NCBI GenBank assembly: GCA_964470845.1
Contig: CAYYEL010000039.1
Coordinates: 1 to 21,963, forward strand
Direction of reading: 5' to 3'
Source: HGM04593 sp964470845
GTDB taxonomy: Bacteria > Bacteroidota > Bacteroidia > Bacteroidales > Bacteroidaceae
Length of the DNA: 21,963 bases
Positions within the stretch are counted from its first letter, which is position 1. Every line of letters begins with the position of its first letter. A program made the position numbers and the translations under genes. The notes under the pieces are model-generated. The model had not been told where the DNA came from, ran no database searches, and saw only the letters and a list, made by a program, of their open reading frames with translations. Shown piece after piece: positions 1 through 6,784 of this stretch.

Positions 1-75
1 AAGACATCACGCACTGCCAATGTCGGTTCACAATTGCAAAGTGCAACAGTTGTTGACCTTGAGGCGGCCGACTAA
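1..75 (+). CDS. C-terminal fragment before an in-frame TAA (partial at window edge)
   Basis: The frame is open from the first base and ends at TAA 73-75; its last 24 residues finish ...VVDLEAAD. The same frame reopens at once and stays open to 891, reading RVTYTLRPNKEV after the stop. From memory, Bacteroidales proteins of this kind have a 'ADLEV..xRVxYT' stretch that runs continuously through this point, so the fragment is probably the upstream part of the same gene as 91-891 and not a separate protein. The 5' end lies outside the window. Confidence 0.5.
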   Translation, partial: KTSRTANVGSQLQSATVVDLEAAD

Positions 76-90
76 CGTGTTACTTATACT

Positions 91-891
91 TTGAGACCAA
101 ACAAGGAGGTGCAACGCGGTGGATTTGAAAATGTAAAACGAGCTGCCGAAGCCGATGTGCTTAAAGAGCATAATGCCGATGTTTTGCTTGAACCGCGTTA
201 TGTGGTAAGCGAAAAACGTACCCTTTTCGGTAAGAAAATTGAATCGGTTACAGTAAGTGGTCGCCCGGCTTATTATAAAAATTACCGTTCATTGAGCGAT
301 TCGGTGTGGAGTAACCCTGTGTTCCGTGGCGTTAAAACAAAAGCCAATAGAACTACTAAAAACGGCGCAGCTAAGGAAAACACAACACATTCCTCGTTCT
401 TTCGTAAGAGGGGATTTGAGGGGTATGTGAGCCTTGCACCATCATATTCTTGGTATGAAAAACTCGATAATCCACGCTATAATGAATTTGATGAAGTAAA
501 CGCATTCTCACTAAATCTCTTAGCTAATTACGGTTACAGATTTAATTCTCATCTCTTTGCCGGTATAGGTACCGGGTTGATGTGGGGAGATTATGATGGT
601 GGCTACGACTTTTCTTTGCCAATCTATCTTGATGCCCGTGTAGATTTTTTTAAGAAAAAGAATACATTGTTTACCGAGTTTATGGCGGGTACGTTCTTGT
701 CCCAAGATTTACTTACAGGAGGAGGATTGTTCTTCGGTTTTTCATTGGGTTATAGTATAGGTAATGTAGATGTCGCAATACGCTATTTAAGACAGCACGA
801 GTATTCCTTTGAGGCTGATTACGGTTGGCAAACTTATGAATACGAAGAACTTTTAGAGAGTATAGGATTTTCTTTAGGTTATCGTTTTTAG
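91..891 (+). CDS. Outer-membrane beta-barrel protein, 3' part of an apparently interrupted gene
   Basis: The ORF yields up to 266 residues if read from the TTG at 91, but no convincing start is visible. The AAGGAGG at 103-109 is not followed by an in-frame ATG at a sensible distance. Residues about 1-80 contain NADVLLEPRYVV and GRPAYYKNYRSL, which I associate with a Bacteroidales domain found N-terminal to barrels. Residues about 110-266 are alternating aromatic/polar strands with GLFFGFSLGYSIG and end in GYRF, a typical C-terminal outer-membrane barrel signature. No signal peptide is seen, as expected for a 3' portion. The frame is continuous with 1-72 apart from TAA 73-75, so this may be a nonsense-mutated gene, a read-through gene or an assembly error. 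Substrate or role is unknown. A perfect terminator follows at 923-961. Confidence 0.6.
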   Translation: MRPNKEVQRGGFENVKRAAEADVLKEHNADVLLEPRYVVSEKRTLFGKKIESVTVSGRPAYYKNYRSLSDSVWSNPVFRGVKTKANRTTKNGAAKENTTHSSFFRKRGFEGYVSLAPSYSWYEKLDNPRYNEFDEVNAFSLNLLANYGYRFNSHLFAGIGTGLMWGDYDGGYDFSLPIYLDARVDFFKKKNTLFTEFMAGTFLSQDLLTGGGLFFGFSLGYSIGNVDVAIRYLRQHEYSFEADYGWQTYEYEELLESIGFSLGYRF

Positions 892-922
892 GAGTATTTA
901 GTTTTCTGCGAACAATTGGTTC

Positions 923-961
923 AACAGACAGGCCGAAATCTTATCATTCGGCCTGTCTGTT
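923..961 (+). terminator. Perfect 15-bp hairpin, terminator between convergent genes
   Basis: Arm 923-937 (AACAGACAGGCCGAA) pairs perfectly with 947-961 around a 9-nt loop, followed by AAATTTTATT. It lies between the end of the barrel gene and the end of the minus-strand acyltransferase, so it can serve both strands. Confidence 0.85.
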
Positions 962-1012
962 AAATTTTATTCTAATGTTCTTTTGGGTTAATGGATTAAC
1001 TCTCTTTTTTAG

Positions 1013-2014
1013 TTATTTCACTTGAAAAATATCTTTCTGAGCAGCAACGTAGGGCAGATACTTTACAAACAGGGGAATTGTGAAAAAACATATAACGACA
1101 GTTGTTACAGCAACAATGTATGCACCGCCATTTTCAATCGGAATAAATTTTGCAACTATCAACTGCACGGGACGGTAGATGAGGTGGTGCGTGCACAGTG
1201 GAATAATGGAGTATCTACCAAAATAAGAGATAAAAGGCAGGCTTTTTATGGCCTTGCACAGCATAAGCAACGCAACAACGCTTGTAAGAGGCAGAAAAAC
1301 AACTGCAAAAATATTACCCGAAATTTCACGGTCGTGGAAAAAGAGCACGGGGTGCATATAATGGTCAATGGCGTATGCCGTGGCAAACAGCAACAGGGCC
1401 AAGAGAATACTGAAGCGGTCAAGTGGGTTGGGCAACAGAATGTCAGTCTTTTTTAAAATATATCCAAAATAGAAAAAGGGCATACACATAAATGCTGCGT
1501 CTATGCAACAGGGCAGCAATGTATTATAATGGTATAGCGCTGCACCTAAAATGCCCAATGCAACGACTGCCATCGCACGCATCCACTCCTTTTTTATATT
1601 AAGATGTATAGCTCCGAAAAACAGATTATCCCAAAAGATTGCCAATAAGAACCACAGAGGCCCGTTGAAATATTGTATCTGCGTAAATACGTCTAAAATG
1701 CCTCGTGCATCACTCACAATAAGCCCCGGGAACAGAGCATTAAACAGATAGAAAAGTGCGTAGCTGCCCAAATAAAAAAAGAGAAAAGGGACAAGAATCT
1801 TGTTTGTCTTTCTTATGAGCAGATTCATAAAAGAACCATAGTCCTTGAAGAAAAGCCCCGACAGCGTAAGATAGAGTGGGGTGCGCATAGCCGAGAGACC
1901 GGGATAATCGACCTGTACACCCGAATGCCCTATAATTATAAGCAGGATGCAAATACCCTTTGCAAGGTCTATAAATTCTATGCGTTTTTTAGGCCGATAC
2001 ATTATATCCATCAT
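1013..2014 (-). CDS. Acyltransferase 3 family integral membrane protein
   Basis: The 333-residue protein is strongly hydrophobic with about ten membrane segments. Near the N-terminus it reads RIEFIDLAKGICILLIIIGH (residues 11-30), then MRTPLYLTLSGLFF. These match the acyltransferase-3 (PF01757) pattern: an early His (H30) after the first helix and an 'R/H-x-P-L-x(3)-L-S-G' motif at the start of the next helix. Members transfer acetyl or other acyl groups to sugars, peptidoglycan or surface glycans at the inner membrane. The acceptor here cannot be told, as no glycan locus lies nearby. ATGs at 2014, 2011 and 2002 are all possible starts; none has a Shine-Dalgarno site. It appears monocistronic and converges on the terminator at 923-961. 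Confidence 0.88.
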   Translation of the reverse strand: MMDIMYRPKKRIEFIDLAKGICILLIIIGHSGVQVDYPGLSAMRTPLYLTLSGLFFKDYGSFMNLLIRKTNKILVPFLFFYLGSYALFYLFNALFPGLIVSDARGILDVFTQIQYFNGPLWFLLAIFWDNLFFGAIHLNIKKEWMRAMAVVALGILGAALYHYNTLLPCCIDAAFMCMPFFYFGYILKKTDILLPNPLDRFSILLALLLFATAYAIDHYMHPVLFFHDREISGNIFAVVFLPLTSVVALLMLCKAIKSLPFISYFGRYSIIPLCTHHLIYRPVQLIVAKFIPIENGGAYIVAVTTVVICFFTIPLFVKYLPYVAAQKDIFQVK

Positions 2015-2263
2015 TCAGATGCGCGAATTTAATAATAAAAAATTAGAAGCTGTTTGAATTTTATTTCGGAATTATTTGAGAGTTGCTTTAGAGTAGGTTT
2101 TCTTTGTCGTATTGCAGGGAATAGCGGGCTATTTCCAAAAGAAAACAAAGAAAAGATACCTAAAACAGGCTCAAAGAAGCCGAAACGAAGCCACGAATAT
2201 AGAAAACTTTTCCAATAAAATCCAATCAGTTTCTTATATTCTTATAATATTTTGCATTAAGGC
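2015..2263. other. Intergenic spacer with nested inverted repeats
   Basis: No gene is seen. TTTTCTTTG at 2098-2106 is complementary to CAAAGAAAA at 2146-2154. Between them, 2117-2124 pairs with 2129-2136 (8 bp, one G-T pair) around loop CGGG. The segment AGAAGCTGTTT at 2045-2055 is the reverse complement of the AAACAGCTTCT found in the glnA leader near 11716. The block has the look of a dispersed intergenic element but no second full copy is in the window. Confidence 0.45.
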
Positions 2264-2294
2264 TTTATAGTTTACAAAAAAAAATGTAATTTCG
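2264..2294 (+). promoter_or_regulatory. Probable promoter of pheT-yebC
   Basis: TTTA (2264-2267), 19-nt spacer, TAATTTCG (2287-2294): one mismatch in each box from the Bacteroidota consensus TTTG-N19..21-TAnnTTTG. Expected leader about 35 nt before the ATG at 2336. Confidence 0.45.
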
Positions 2295-2335
2295 CAGGTT
2301 GAAACAGTAAAAGCATAAAAAGATATAAAAACAAT

Positions 2336-4801
2336 ATGAATATATCCTACAATTGGCTCAAGGAGTATGTCGATTTTGATATGACTCCCGAGGAGGTCTC
2401 GGCAGCGTTGACCTCAATAGGTCTGGAGACAGACGGAGTAGAAGAGGTGCAGACGATAAAAGGTGGTCTCGAAGGGTTGGTAATAGGCGAGGTGCTTACC
2501 TGCATCGACCACCCCGATAGCGACCATCTGCACATTACAACAGTTAATCTTGGCGACGGTAACCCCGTGCAGATAGTGTGTGGCGCTCCCAATGTAGCAG
2601 CCGGACAAAAAGTGGTTGTCGCAACAATCGGAACAAAATTGTACGACGGCGAGAATTGCTTCACAATAAAAAAAGGAAAGATTCGCGGTGCCGAGTCGCA
2701 CGGAATGATATGTGCCGAGGACGAGATTGGCATCGGAACAAGCCACGATGGAATTATTGTGCTCCCCGACAGCGCTGTACCCGGAACACCCGCAAAGGAG
2801 TATTACAATATCAAGAGCGAATATGTGATTGGTGTCGATATTACTCCCAATCGTGCCGATGCCTGCTCGCACTATGGTGTTGCACGCGACCTTTATGCCT
2901 ACACAATGCAGGCCAAGGGCAGCAGCGCGCTTCACCGCCCATCGGTTGATGATTTTAAGGTAGATAACAACGACCTTAACATTGATATTGAGGTGCAGAA
3001 CAGCGAGGCCTGCTTGCGTTACGCCGGTGTAACTGTAAAGGGCGTAACTGTGAAAGAGAGCCCCGAGTGGTTGAAGAATAAATTGCAGATTATCGGTCTG
3101 CGCCCCATAAACAACATTGTAGATATTACAAACTACATTTTGCACGCATACGGTCAGCCTATGCACTGTTTCGACGCCGATAAGATTAAGGGCGGAAAGG
3201 TGGTTGTGCGCACAATGCCCGAGGGCACTCCTTTTGTTACACTCGATGGCGAGGAGCGCAAATTGTCCGAGCGCGACCTTATGATATGCAATGCCGAAGA
3301 GCCAATGTGCATCGCCGGAGTGTTCGGTGGTCTCGATTCGGGAACAACCGAAGAGACAAAGAATGTCTTTCTTGAGAGTGCCTATTTTCATCCTACGTGG
3401 GTGCGCAAGACAGCGCGTCGCCACGGCTTACAGACCGATTCGTCGTTCCGTTTCGAGCGTGGCACCGACCCCAATTGTGTAATCTATGCACTAAAACAGG
3501 CTGCAATGCTCATTAAAGAACTTGCAGGTGGCGAGATTGCAATGGATATAAAAGATATTTATCCCGCTCCCATCAACGATTTTTTGGTTGACATCGAGTA
3601 CAAATATATCAACAATCTTATTGGTGCCGAGATTGCTCCCGCAACGGTAAAGAGCATTGTCGAGTCGCTCGAAATGAAAATAACAAACGAGACGGCCGAT
3701 GGTCTTGCGCTTGCCGTGCCCCCTTATCGTGTGGATGTTCAGCGTCCCTGCGACGTAGTGGAGGATATTCTGCGCATATACGGCTACAATAATGTCGAGA
3801 TAAACACAACGCTTCACTCGTCAATTATTACAAAAGGCGCCGAAGACCGCTCGCACAAATTGCAGAATCTTGTATCGGAGCAGTTGGTGGGATGCGGATT
3901 CAACGAGATAATGAATAACTCGCTGACAGCCGCTGCCTACTACGACGAGCTTGAGACATACGCAAGCGCCAATCTTGTGCGTCTTATGAACCCTCTGAGT
4001 GCCGACCTTAATGTAATGCGTCAGACACTGCTGTTCGGAGGATTGGAGAGCATACAACGCAATGTGAGCCGCAAATACAGCGACCTCTCGTTTTTCGAGT
4101 TTGGAAACTGCTATCGTTTCGATGCCGACAAACGCACCGAGGATAAGATTTTGAGCCCTTACAGCGAGGCCTATCATCTTGGATTGTGGATGACGGGCAA
4201 TTGTGTGGCTGCGTCGTGGATAGATGCAGGTCGTCCGGCCACAGCCTACGACCTTAAAGCCATAGTCGAGCACATCTTCGACCGTCTCGGCTTTAAGCCC
4301 TCGGCACGCCTTGTGAGCACATTCTCGAACGATGTTTTTGCCGCCGGACTGCAAATTCAGGCACAGAGTAACAAAAAGATAATTGCACAACTCGGTATTC
4401 TGCGCAAGAAAGTAACCAAACGATTCGACCTCGAAAGCGACGTATTCTTTGCCGATATTAACTGGAGCGAATTGATGCGCGTGGTACGTAACGCAAAGGT
4501 TGGTTACAGCGAGATAAGCAAATATCCCGCAGTGCGTCGCGACCTTGCTCTGTTGCTTGATACCGATGTAACATTTGCACAGATTGAGCAGATTGCACGC
4601 GAGACCGAGAAGAAACTTCTTAAAGAGGTTGCTCTGTTCGACGTTTACGAGGGTAAGAATCTTGAAGAGGGCAAGAAGAGCTACGCTGTTAGTTTCATCC
4701 TTCAGGACGACAATCAGACACTTAACGACAAACAGATTGATAAAGTGATGGCACGTCTGATGGAGAATTTTGAAAAGCGTTTGGGCGCAAAGCAACGATA
4801 A
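2336..4801 (+). CDS. pheT: Phenylalanine--tRNA ligase beta subunit
   Basis: The 821-residue protein is full length for bacterial PheT and opens with the family's MNISYNWLKEYVDF. About residues 40-155 form the EMAP/OB-type tRNA-binding domain (VIGEVLTCIDHPDSDHLHIT, then VCGAPNVAAGQKVVVA). The B3/B4 domain follows (about 220-400), with GLRPINNIVDITNYILHAYG and RFERGTDPN. Next are the B5 domain and the synthetase-like core. The last ~93 residues (KYPAVRRDLALLLD onward) are the ferredoxin-fold anticodon-binding domain. PheT pairs with PheS to charge tRNA-Phe in the cytoplasm; pheS is not in this window. The leader is A-rich without a Shine-Dalgarno site, as usual here. yebC begins 50 bp after the stop with no intervening terminator. 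Confidence 0.98.
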   Translation: MNISYNWLKEYVDFDMTPEEVSAALTSIGLETDGVEEVQTIKGGLEGLVIGEVLTCIDHPDSDHLHITTVNLGDGNPVQIVCGAPNVAAGQKVVVATIGTKLYDGENCFTIKKGKIRGAESHGMICAEDEIGIGTSHDGIIVLPDSAVPGTPAKEYYNIKSEYVIGVDITPNRADACSHYGVARDLYAYTMQAKGSSALHRPSVDDFKVDNNDLNIDIEVQNSEACLRYAGVTVKGVTVKESPEWLKNKLQIIGLRPINNIVDITNYILHAYGQPMHCFDADKIKGGKVVVRTMPEGTPFVTLDGEERKLSERDLMICNAEEPMCIAGVFGGLDSGTTEETKNVFLESAYFHPTWVRKTARRHGLQTDSSFRFERGTDPNCVIYALKQAAMLIKELAGGEIAMDIKDIYPAPINDFLVDIEYKYINNLIGAEIAPATVKSIVESLEMKITNETADGLALAVPPYRVDVQRPCDVVEDILRIYGYNNVEINTTLHSSIITKGAEDRSHKLQNLVSEQLVGCGFNEIMNNSLTAAAYYDELETYASANLVRLMNPLSADLNVMRQTLLFGGLESIQRNVSRKYSDLSFFEFGNCYRFDADKRTEDKILSPYSEAYHLGLWMTGNCVAASWIDAGRPATAYDLKAIVEHIFDRLGFKPSARLVSTFSNDVFAAGLQIQAQSNKKIIAQLGILRKKVTKRFDLESDVFFADINWSELMRVVRNAKVGYSEISKYPAVRRDLALLLDTDVTFAQIEQIARETEKKLLKEVALFDVYEGKNLEEGKKSYAVSFILQDDNQTLNDKQIDKVMARLMENFEKRLGAKQR

Positions 4802-4850
4802 GCAATTGACACTTAAAATAAAAAGAAAAGAAACTAATTTAAAAAATACT

Positions 4851-5573
4851 ATGGGTAGAGCATTTGAATACCGCAAAGCAGCGAAATTGAAAAGATGGGG
4901 CAATATGGCCCGCACATTTACACGTATCGGAAAACAGATTGCCATTGCAGTAAAGGCCGGCGGTCCCGACCCCGATTCAAACTCGCATCTTAGAGCCATA
5001 ATCGCCAATGCCAAGCGCGAGAATATGCCTAAGGACAATATCGAGCGTGCGATAAAGAACGCAATGGGCAAAGACCAAAAAGACTATAAAGAGGTAACTT
5101 ATGAGGGATACGGCCCATTTGGTATTGCTATCTTTGTAGATGCAGCAACCGACAACACCACACGCACCGTTGCCAACGTGCGTGCAGCTTTCAACAAGCA
5201 CGGCGGTTCATTGGGAACATCGGGCAGCCTCGATTTTATGTTCACACACAAGAGTGTCTTTACATTTACAAAGAAAGACGGCCTTGATATGGACGAACTG
5301 ATACTCGAACTTATTGATTATGGCGTTGAGGACGAATATGATGAGGAGGAGAATGAGATAACAATATATGGCGACCCTAAATCATTCGGTGCGATACAAA
5401 AGTGGCTCGAAGAGCAGGGTTACGAGATTACAGGCAGCGAGTTTACACGTATTCCCAACGACCTGAAAGATGTTACCGACGAGCAGCGTGCAACAATTGA
5501 CAAGATTGTCGAGCGCCTTGAGGAGGACGACGACGTTCAGAATGTATATACCAATATGCGTCCGCAAGAGTAA
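4851..5573 (+). CDS. yebC: YebC/PmpR/TACO1 family protein
   Basis: The start is set at ATG 4851 because MGRAFEYRKAAKLKRW is the conserved N-terminus. An upstream in-frame extension would overlap pheT and match nothing. The 240 residues are the normal family length. Recognisable segments are RIGKQIAIAVKAGGPDPDSN, MPKDNIERAIKNA, YEGYGPFGIAIFVDAATDN and GSLGTSGSLDFMF. The family was long annotated as transcriptional regulators. More recent reports place YebC and mitochondrial TACO1 on the ribosome, where some members relieve stalling at polyproline; which activity this copy has cannot be read from sequence. It sits 49 bp behind pheT and is probably co-transcribed with it. Confidence 0.95.
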   Translation: MGRAFEYRKAAKLKRWGNMARTFTRIGKQIAIAVKAGGPDPDSNSHLRAIIANAKRENMPKDNIERAIKNAMGKDQKDYKEVTYEGYGPFGIAIFVDAATDNTTRTVANVRAAFNKHGGSLGTSGSLDFMFTHKSVFTFTKKDGLDMDELILELIDYGVEDEYDEEENEITIYGDPKSFGAIQKWLEEQGYEITGSEFTRIPNDLKDVTDEQRATIDKIVERLEEDDDVQNVYTNMRPQE

Positions 5574-5611
5574 GAGGCTGCTAAAATTTAAACAGACTTT
5601 TTTCTCGAAAT

Positions 5612-5651
5612 AACAGTGCCGAGCTTTTCCGTTGAAAAGCTCGGCACTGTT
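5612..5651. terminator. Perfect 18-bp hairpin between convergent genes
   Basis: Arm 5612-5629 (AACAGTGCCGAGCTTTTC) pairs perfectly with 5634-5651, loop CGTT. There is no long U tract on either side, but its position between yebC (+) and the DUF4251 gene (-) fits a bidirectional terminator. The proline-rich frame that follows the DUF4251 TGA also ends just before it (TAA at 5658-5660). Confidence 0.75.
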
Positions 5652-5657
5652 TGGGAA

Positions 5658-5834
5658 TTATGGCCCGAAACTCGGAGGTCCGCTTGGTGGACGCATAGAA
5701 GGCGGCATCGGCGGTCTTATTCCCGGAGGGCTCGCGAGTGGTGGCATAGGTGGGCGAGGATGCGGCATAAATCCGTAGGGCGGCGGTGGTGGTGGCGCTG
5801 CAATATATCGCCAATCGTCGTCGTAACCATTCAG
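5658..5834 (-). other. Open proline-rich frame downstream of the DUF4251 stop, same frame
   Basis: Reading the minus strand on from TGA 5835-5837 in the same frame gives 58 sense codons and then TAA 5658-5660. It starts LNGYDDDWRYIAAPPPPPPY and continues as a Pro/Met/Gly/Arg-rich tail in which RPPMPP-type motifs recur. It has no start codon of its own near the beginning. This is either a tail reached by read-through, the remnant of a longer gene cut by a nonsense mutation, or the effect of a base-call error. Confidence 0.45.
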
Positions 5835-6440
5835 TCAGTAGTACGACGCTGTCCCCTCAAAGACACCCGCGCTGTCATAAGGGTAGATGTAGCCGCTCAT
5901 TGTCATCGTCTGTCCACTGAAATTAGGGTCGATGCGTGCTGTTGCCTGATTGGTGTGTGCTGCAAGGGTAACATACACCATAGCCGAAAAATTACTACCT
6001 ACAATAGAGTAGCTATAGAATATATTGCCCGAGCTGTCCTGCGACATACGCTCGCCACTCACGCGCCCTTCGAGCGTAACGCCGCCCAGCCCATTGGGCG
6101 AATATACATTGGAATTGTTAAACGCTGTCTGCACGGTGCCTTCGCCTGCGTTGATGGAGACGTAATTCGTATTCTGCGTAACGAAACGCGTAACACCGTT
6201 GTTGAATGTAACATTCGATGCTTCGAGTGCCCACGAGCCGTTACGCAGGGCTTCGGCGGCCTGTACAAAAGCAATAGAATCCTCGATGTGCTCGCGCTGT
6301 TGTTCGGCAGCTTTTTTTCTAAGCCTCTCGGCACGCCAAGCAGCCTCGCGCTCGGCCTTGGTCATTTTTTTGCTCTGTGCATAAGCCGCAATTTGCCAAC
6401 CAAAAGCAAACATCAGAATAAAAAACAGATACTTCTTCAT
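5835..6440 (-). CDS. DUF4251 domain-containing secreted protein
   Basis: The 201-residue product starts with a signal peptide (MKKYLFFILMFAFGWQIAAYAQ; cleavage likely after AYA). A charged helical stretch rich in Lys, Glu and Arg follows (about 24-60), possibly a short coiled coil. From about residue 66 the pattern matches the Bacteroidetes DUF4251 domain: TQNTNYVSINAGEGTVQTAF, GPNGLGGVTLEG-like SPNGLGGVTLEGRVSGERM, IFYSYSIVGSNFSAMVYVTL and IDPNFSGQTMTMSGYIYPYD. Function of the domain is unknown; it is periplasmic or surface exposed. The ORF ends ...GTASYY then TGA, whose next base is C. The same frame continues with a proline-rich tail to 5658, so the full gene may be longer than annotated. 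It is monocistronic on the minus strand. Confidence 0.85.
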   Translation of the reverse strand: MKKYLFFILMFAFGWQIAAYAQSKKMTKAEREAAWRAERLRKKAAEQQREHIEDSIAFVQAAEALRNGSWALEASNVTFNNGVTRFVTQNTNYVSINAGEGTVQTAFNNSNVYSPNGLGGVTLEGRVSGERMSQDSSGNIFYSYSIVGSNFSAMVYVTLAAHTNQATARIDPNFSGQTMTMSGYIYPYDSAGVFEGTASYY

Positions 6441-6569
6441 AGATTATTATTTAAAAGGTTAGTAATCTTTCAATGGGCATTTTACGGTTAAAACAATTGA
6501 AAATATAAGAGTGTCGCTAAAAATGTTGTAATATTTGCTAAAACTGTTTTTCAATTACATAAAATTATA
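6441..6569. other. Divergent spacer between DUF4251 gene and promoter-repeat array
   Basis: No gene is seen. AATTGAAAA at 6495-6503 and TTTTCAATT at 6548-6556 form a perfect 9-bp inverted repeat 44 nt apart. No convincing consensus promoter for the minus-strand gene was found. Confidence 0.3.
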
Positions 6570-6630
6570 TATCTTTGCTGTAAACAGCGAAGATAAAATG
6601 CCCTCGCTGTAAAAAACGCTAAAAGTAAAC

Positions 6631-6662
6631 TTTGCGTTTTTCGCTCGTTGTTGCTATCTTTG
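6631..6662 (+). promoter_or_regulatory. Consensus Bacteroidota promoter inside repeat unit
   Basis: TTTG (6631-6634), 20-nt spacer, TATCTTTG (6655-6662): an exact match to TTTG-N19..21-TAnnTTTG. The TTTG box lies in the right arm of the unit's hairpin. Confidence 0.65.
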
Positions 6663-6711
6663 CTCTACGGCGAAGATAAAATGCACTCGCTGTAAAAACG
6701 CTAAAGTAAAC

Positions 6712-6743
6712 TTTACGTTTTTCGCTCGTTGTTGCTATCTTTG
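6712..6743 (+). promoter_or_regulatory. Proximal promoter for the GH43-like lipoprotein and nagB
   Basis: TTTA (6712-6715), 20-nt spacer, TATCTTTG (6736-6743). It gives a leader of roughly 35 nt to the ATG at 6785, and is the copy of the repeated promoter closest to the gene. Confidence 0.65.
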
Positions 6744-6784
6744 CTGTAAACGGCGAAAATGTATTCGGTACATTGGAAAAAGGA

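Larger units (their letters stand above)
6570..6763 (+). repeat. Promoter-hairpin tandem array, locus 1
   Basis: Units begin TATCTTTGCT at 6570 (85 bp), 6655 (81 bp) and 6736 (partial, running into the next gene's leader). Each full unit has TCGCTGTAAAAA, then a hairpin with arms AAAAACGC(T)AAAG and CTTTGCGTTTTT around loop TAAA, then CGCTCGTTGTTGC and the next TATCTTTG. In the second unit the right arm reads CTTTACGTTTTT and still pairs, with a C instead of a T bulged. The first copy also contains ACAGCGA...TCGCTGT (7 bp). Related arrays lie at 11367 and 21799. Confidence 0.85.

Noticed and set aside
1022..1456. Plus-strand ORF of 144 codons opposite the acyltransferase
   Set aside because: Antisense of a multi-helix membrane protein, giving an Asn/Lys/Gln-rich product without features.
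2414..3424. Minus-strand ORF of 336 codons opposite pheT
   Set aside because: Shadow of pheT; composition odd (Cys/His/Ile rich) and no family resemblance, while pheT is unmistakable on the other strand.
3821..5071. Minus-strand ORF of 416 codons across pheT and yebC
   Set aside because: Spans two clear plus-strand genes and their spacer; low-complexity hydrophobic translation with no recognisable domain.
5616..6491. Plus-strand ORF of 291 codons opposite the DUF4251 gene
   Set aside because: Arg/Trp/His-rich translation, overlaps the terminator hairpin and a gene with signal peptide and known domain on the minus strand.
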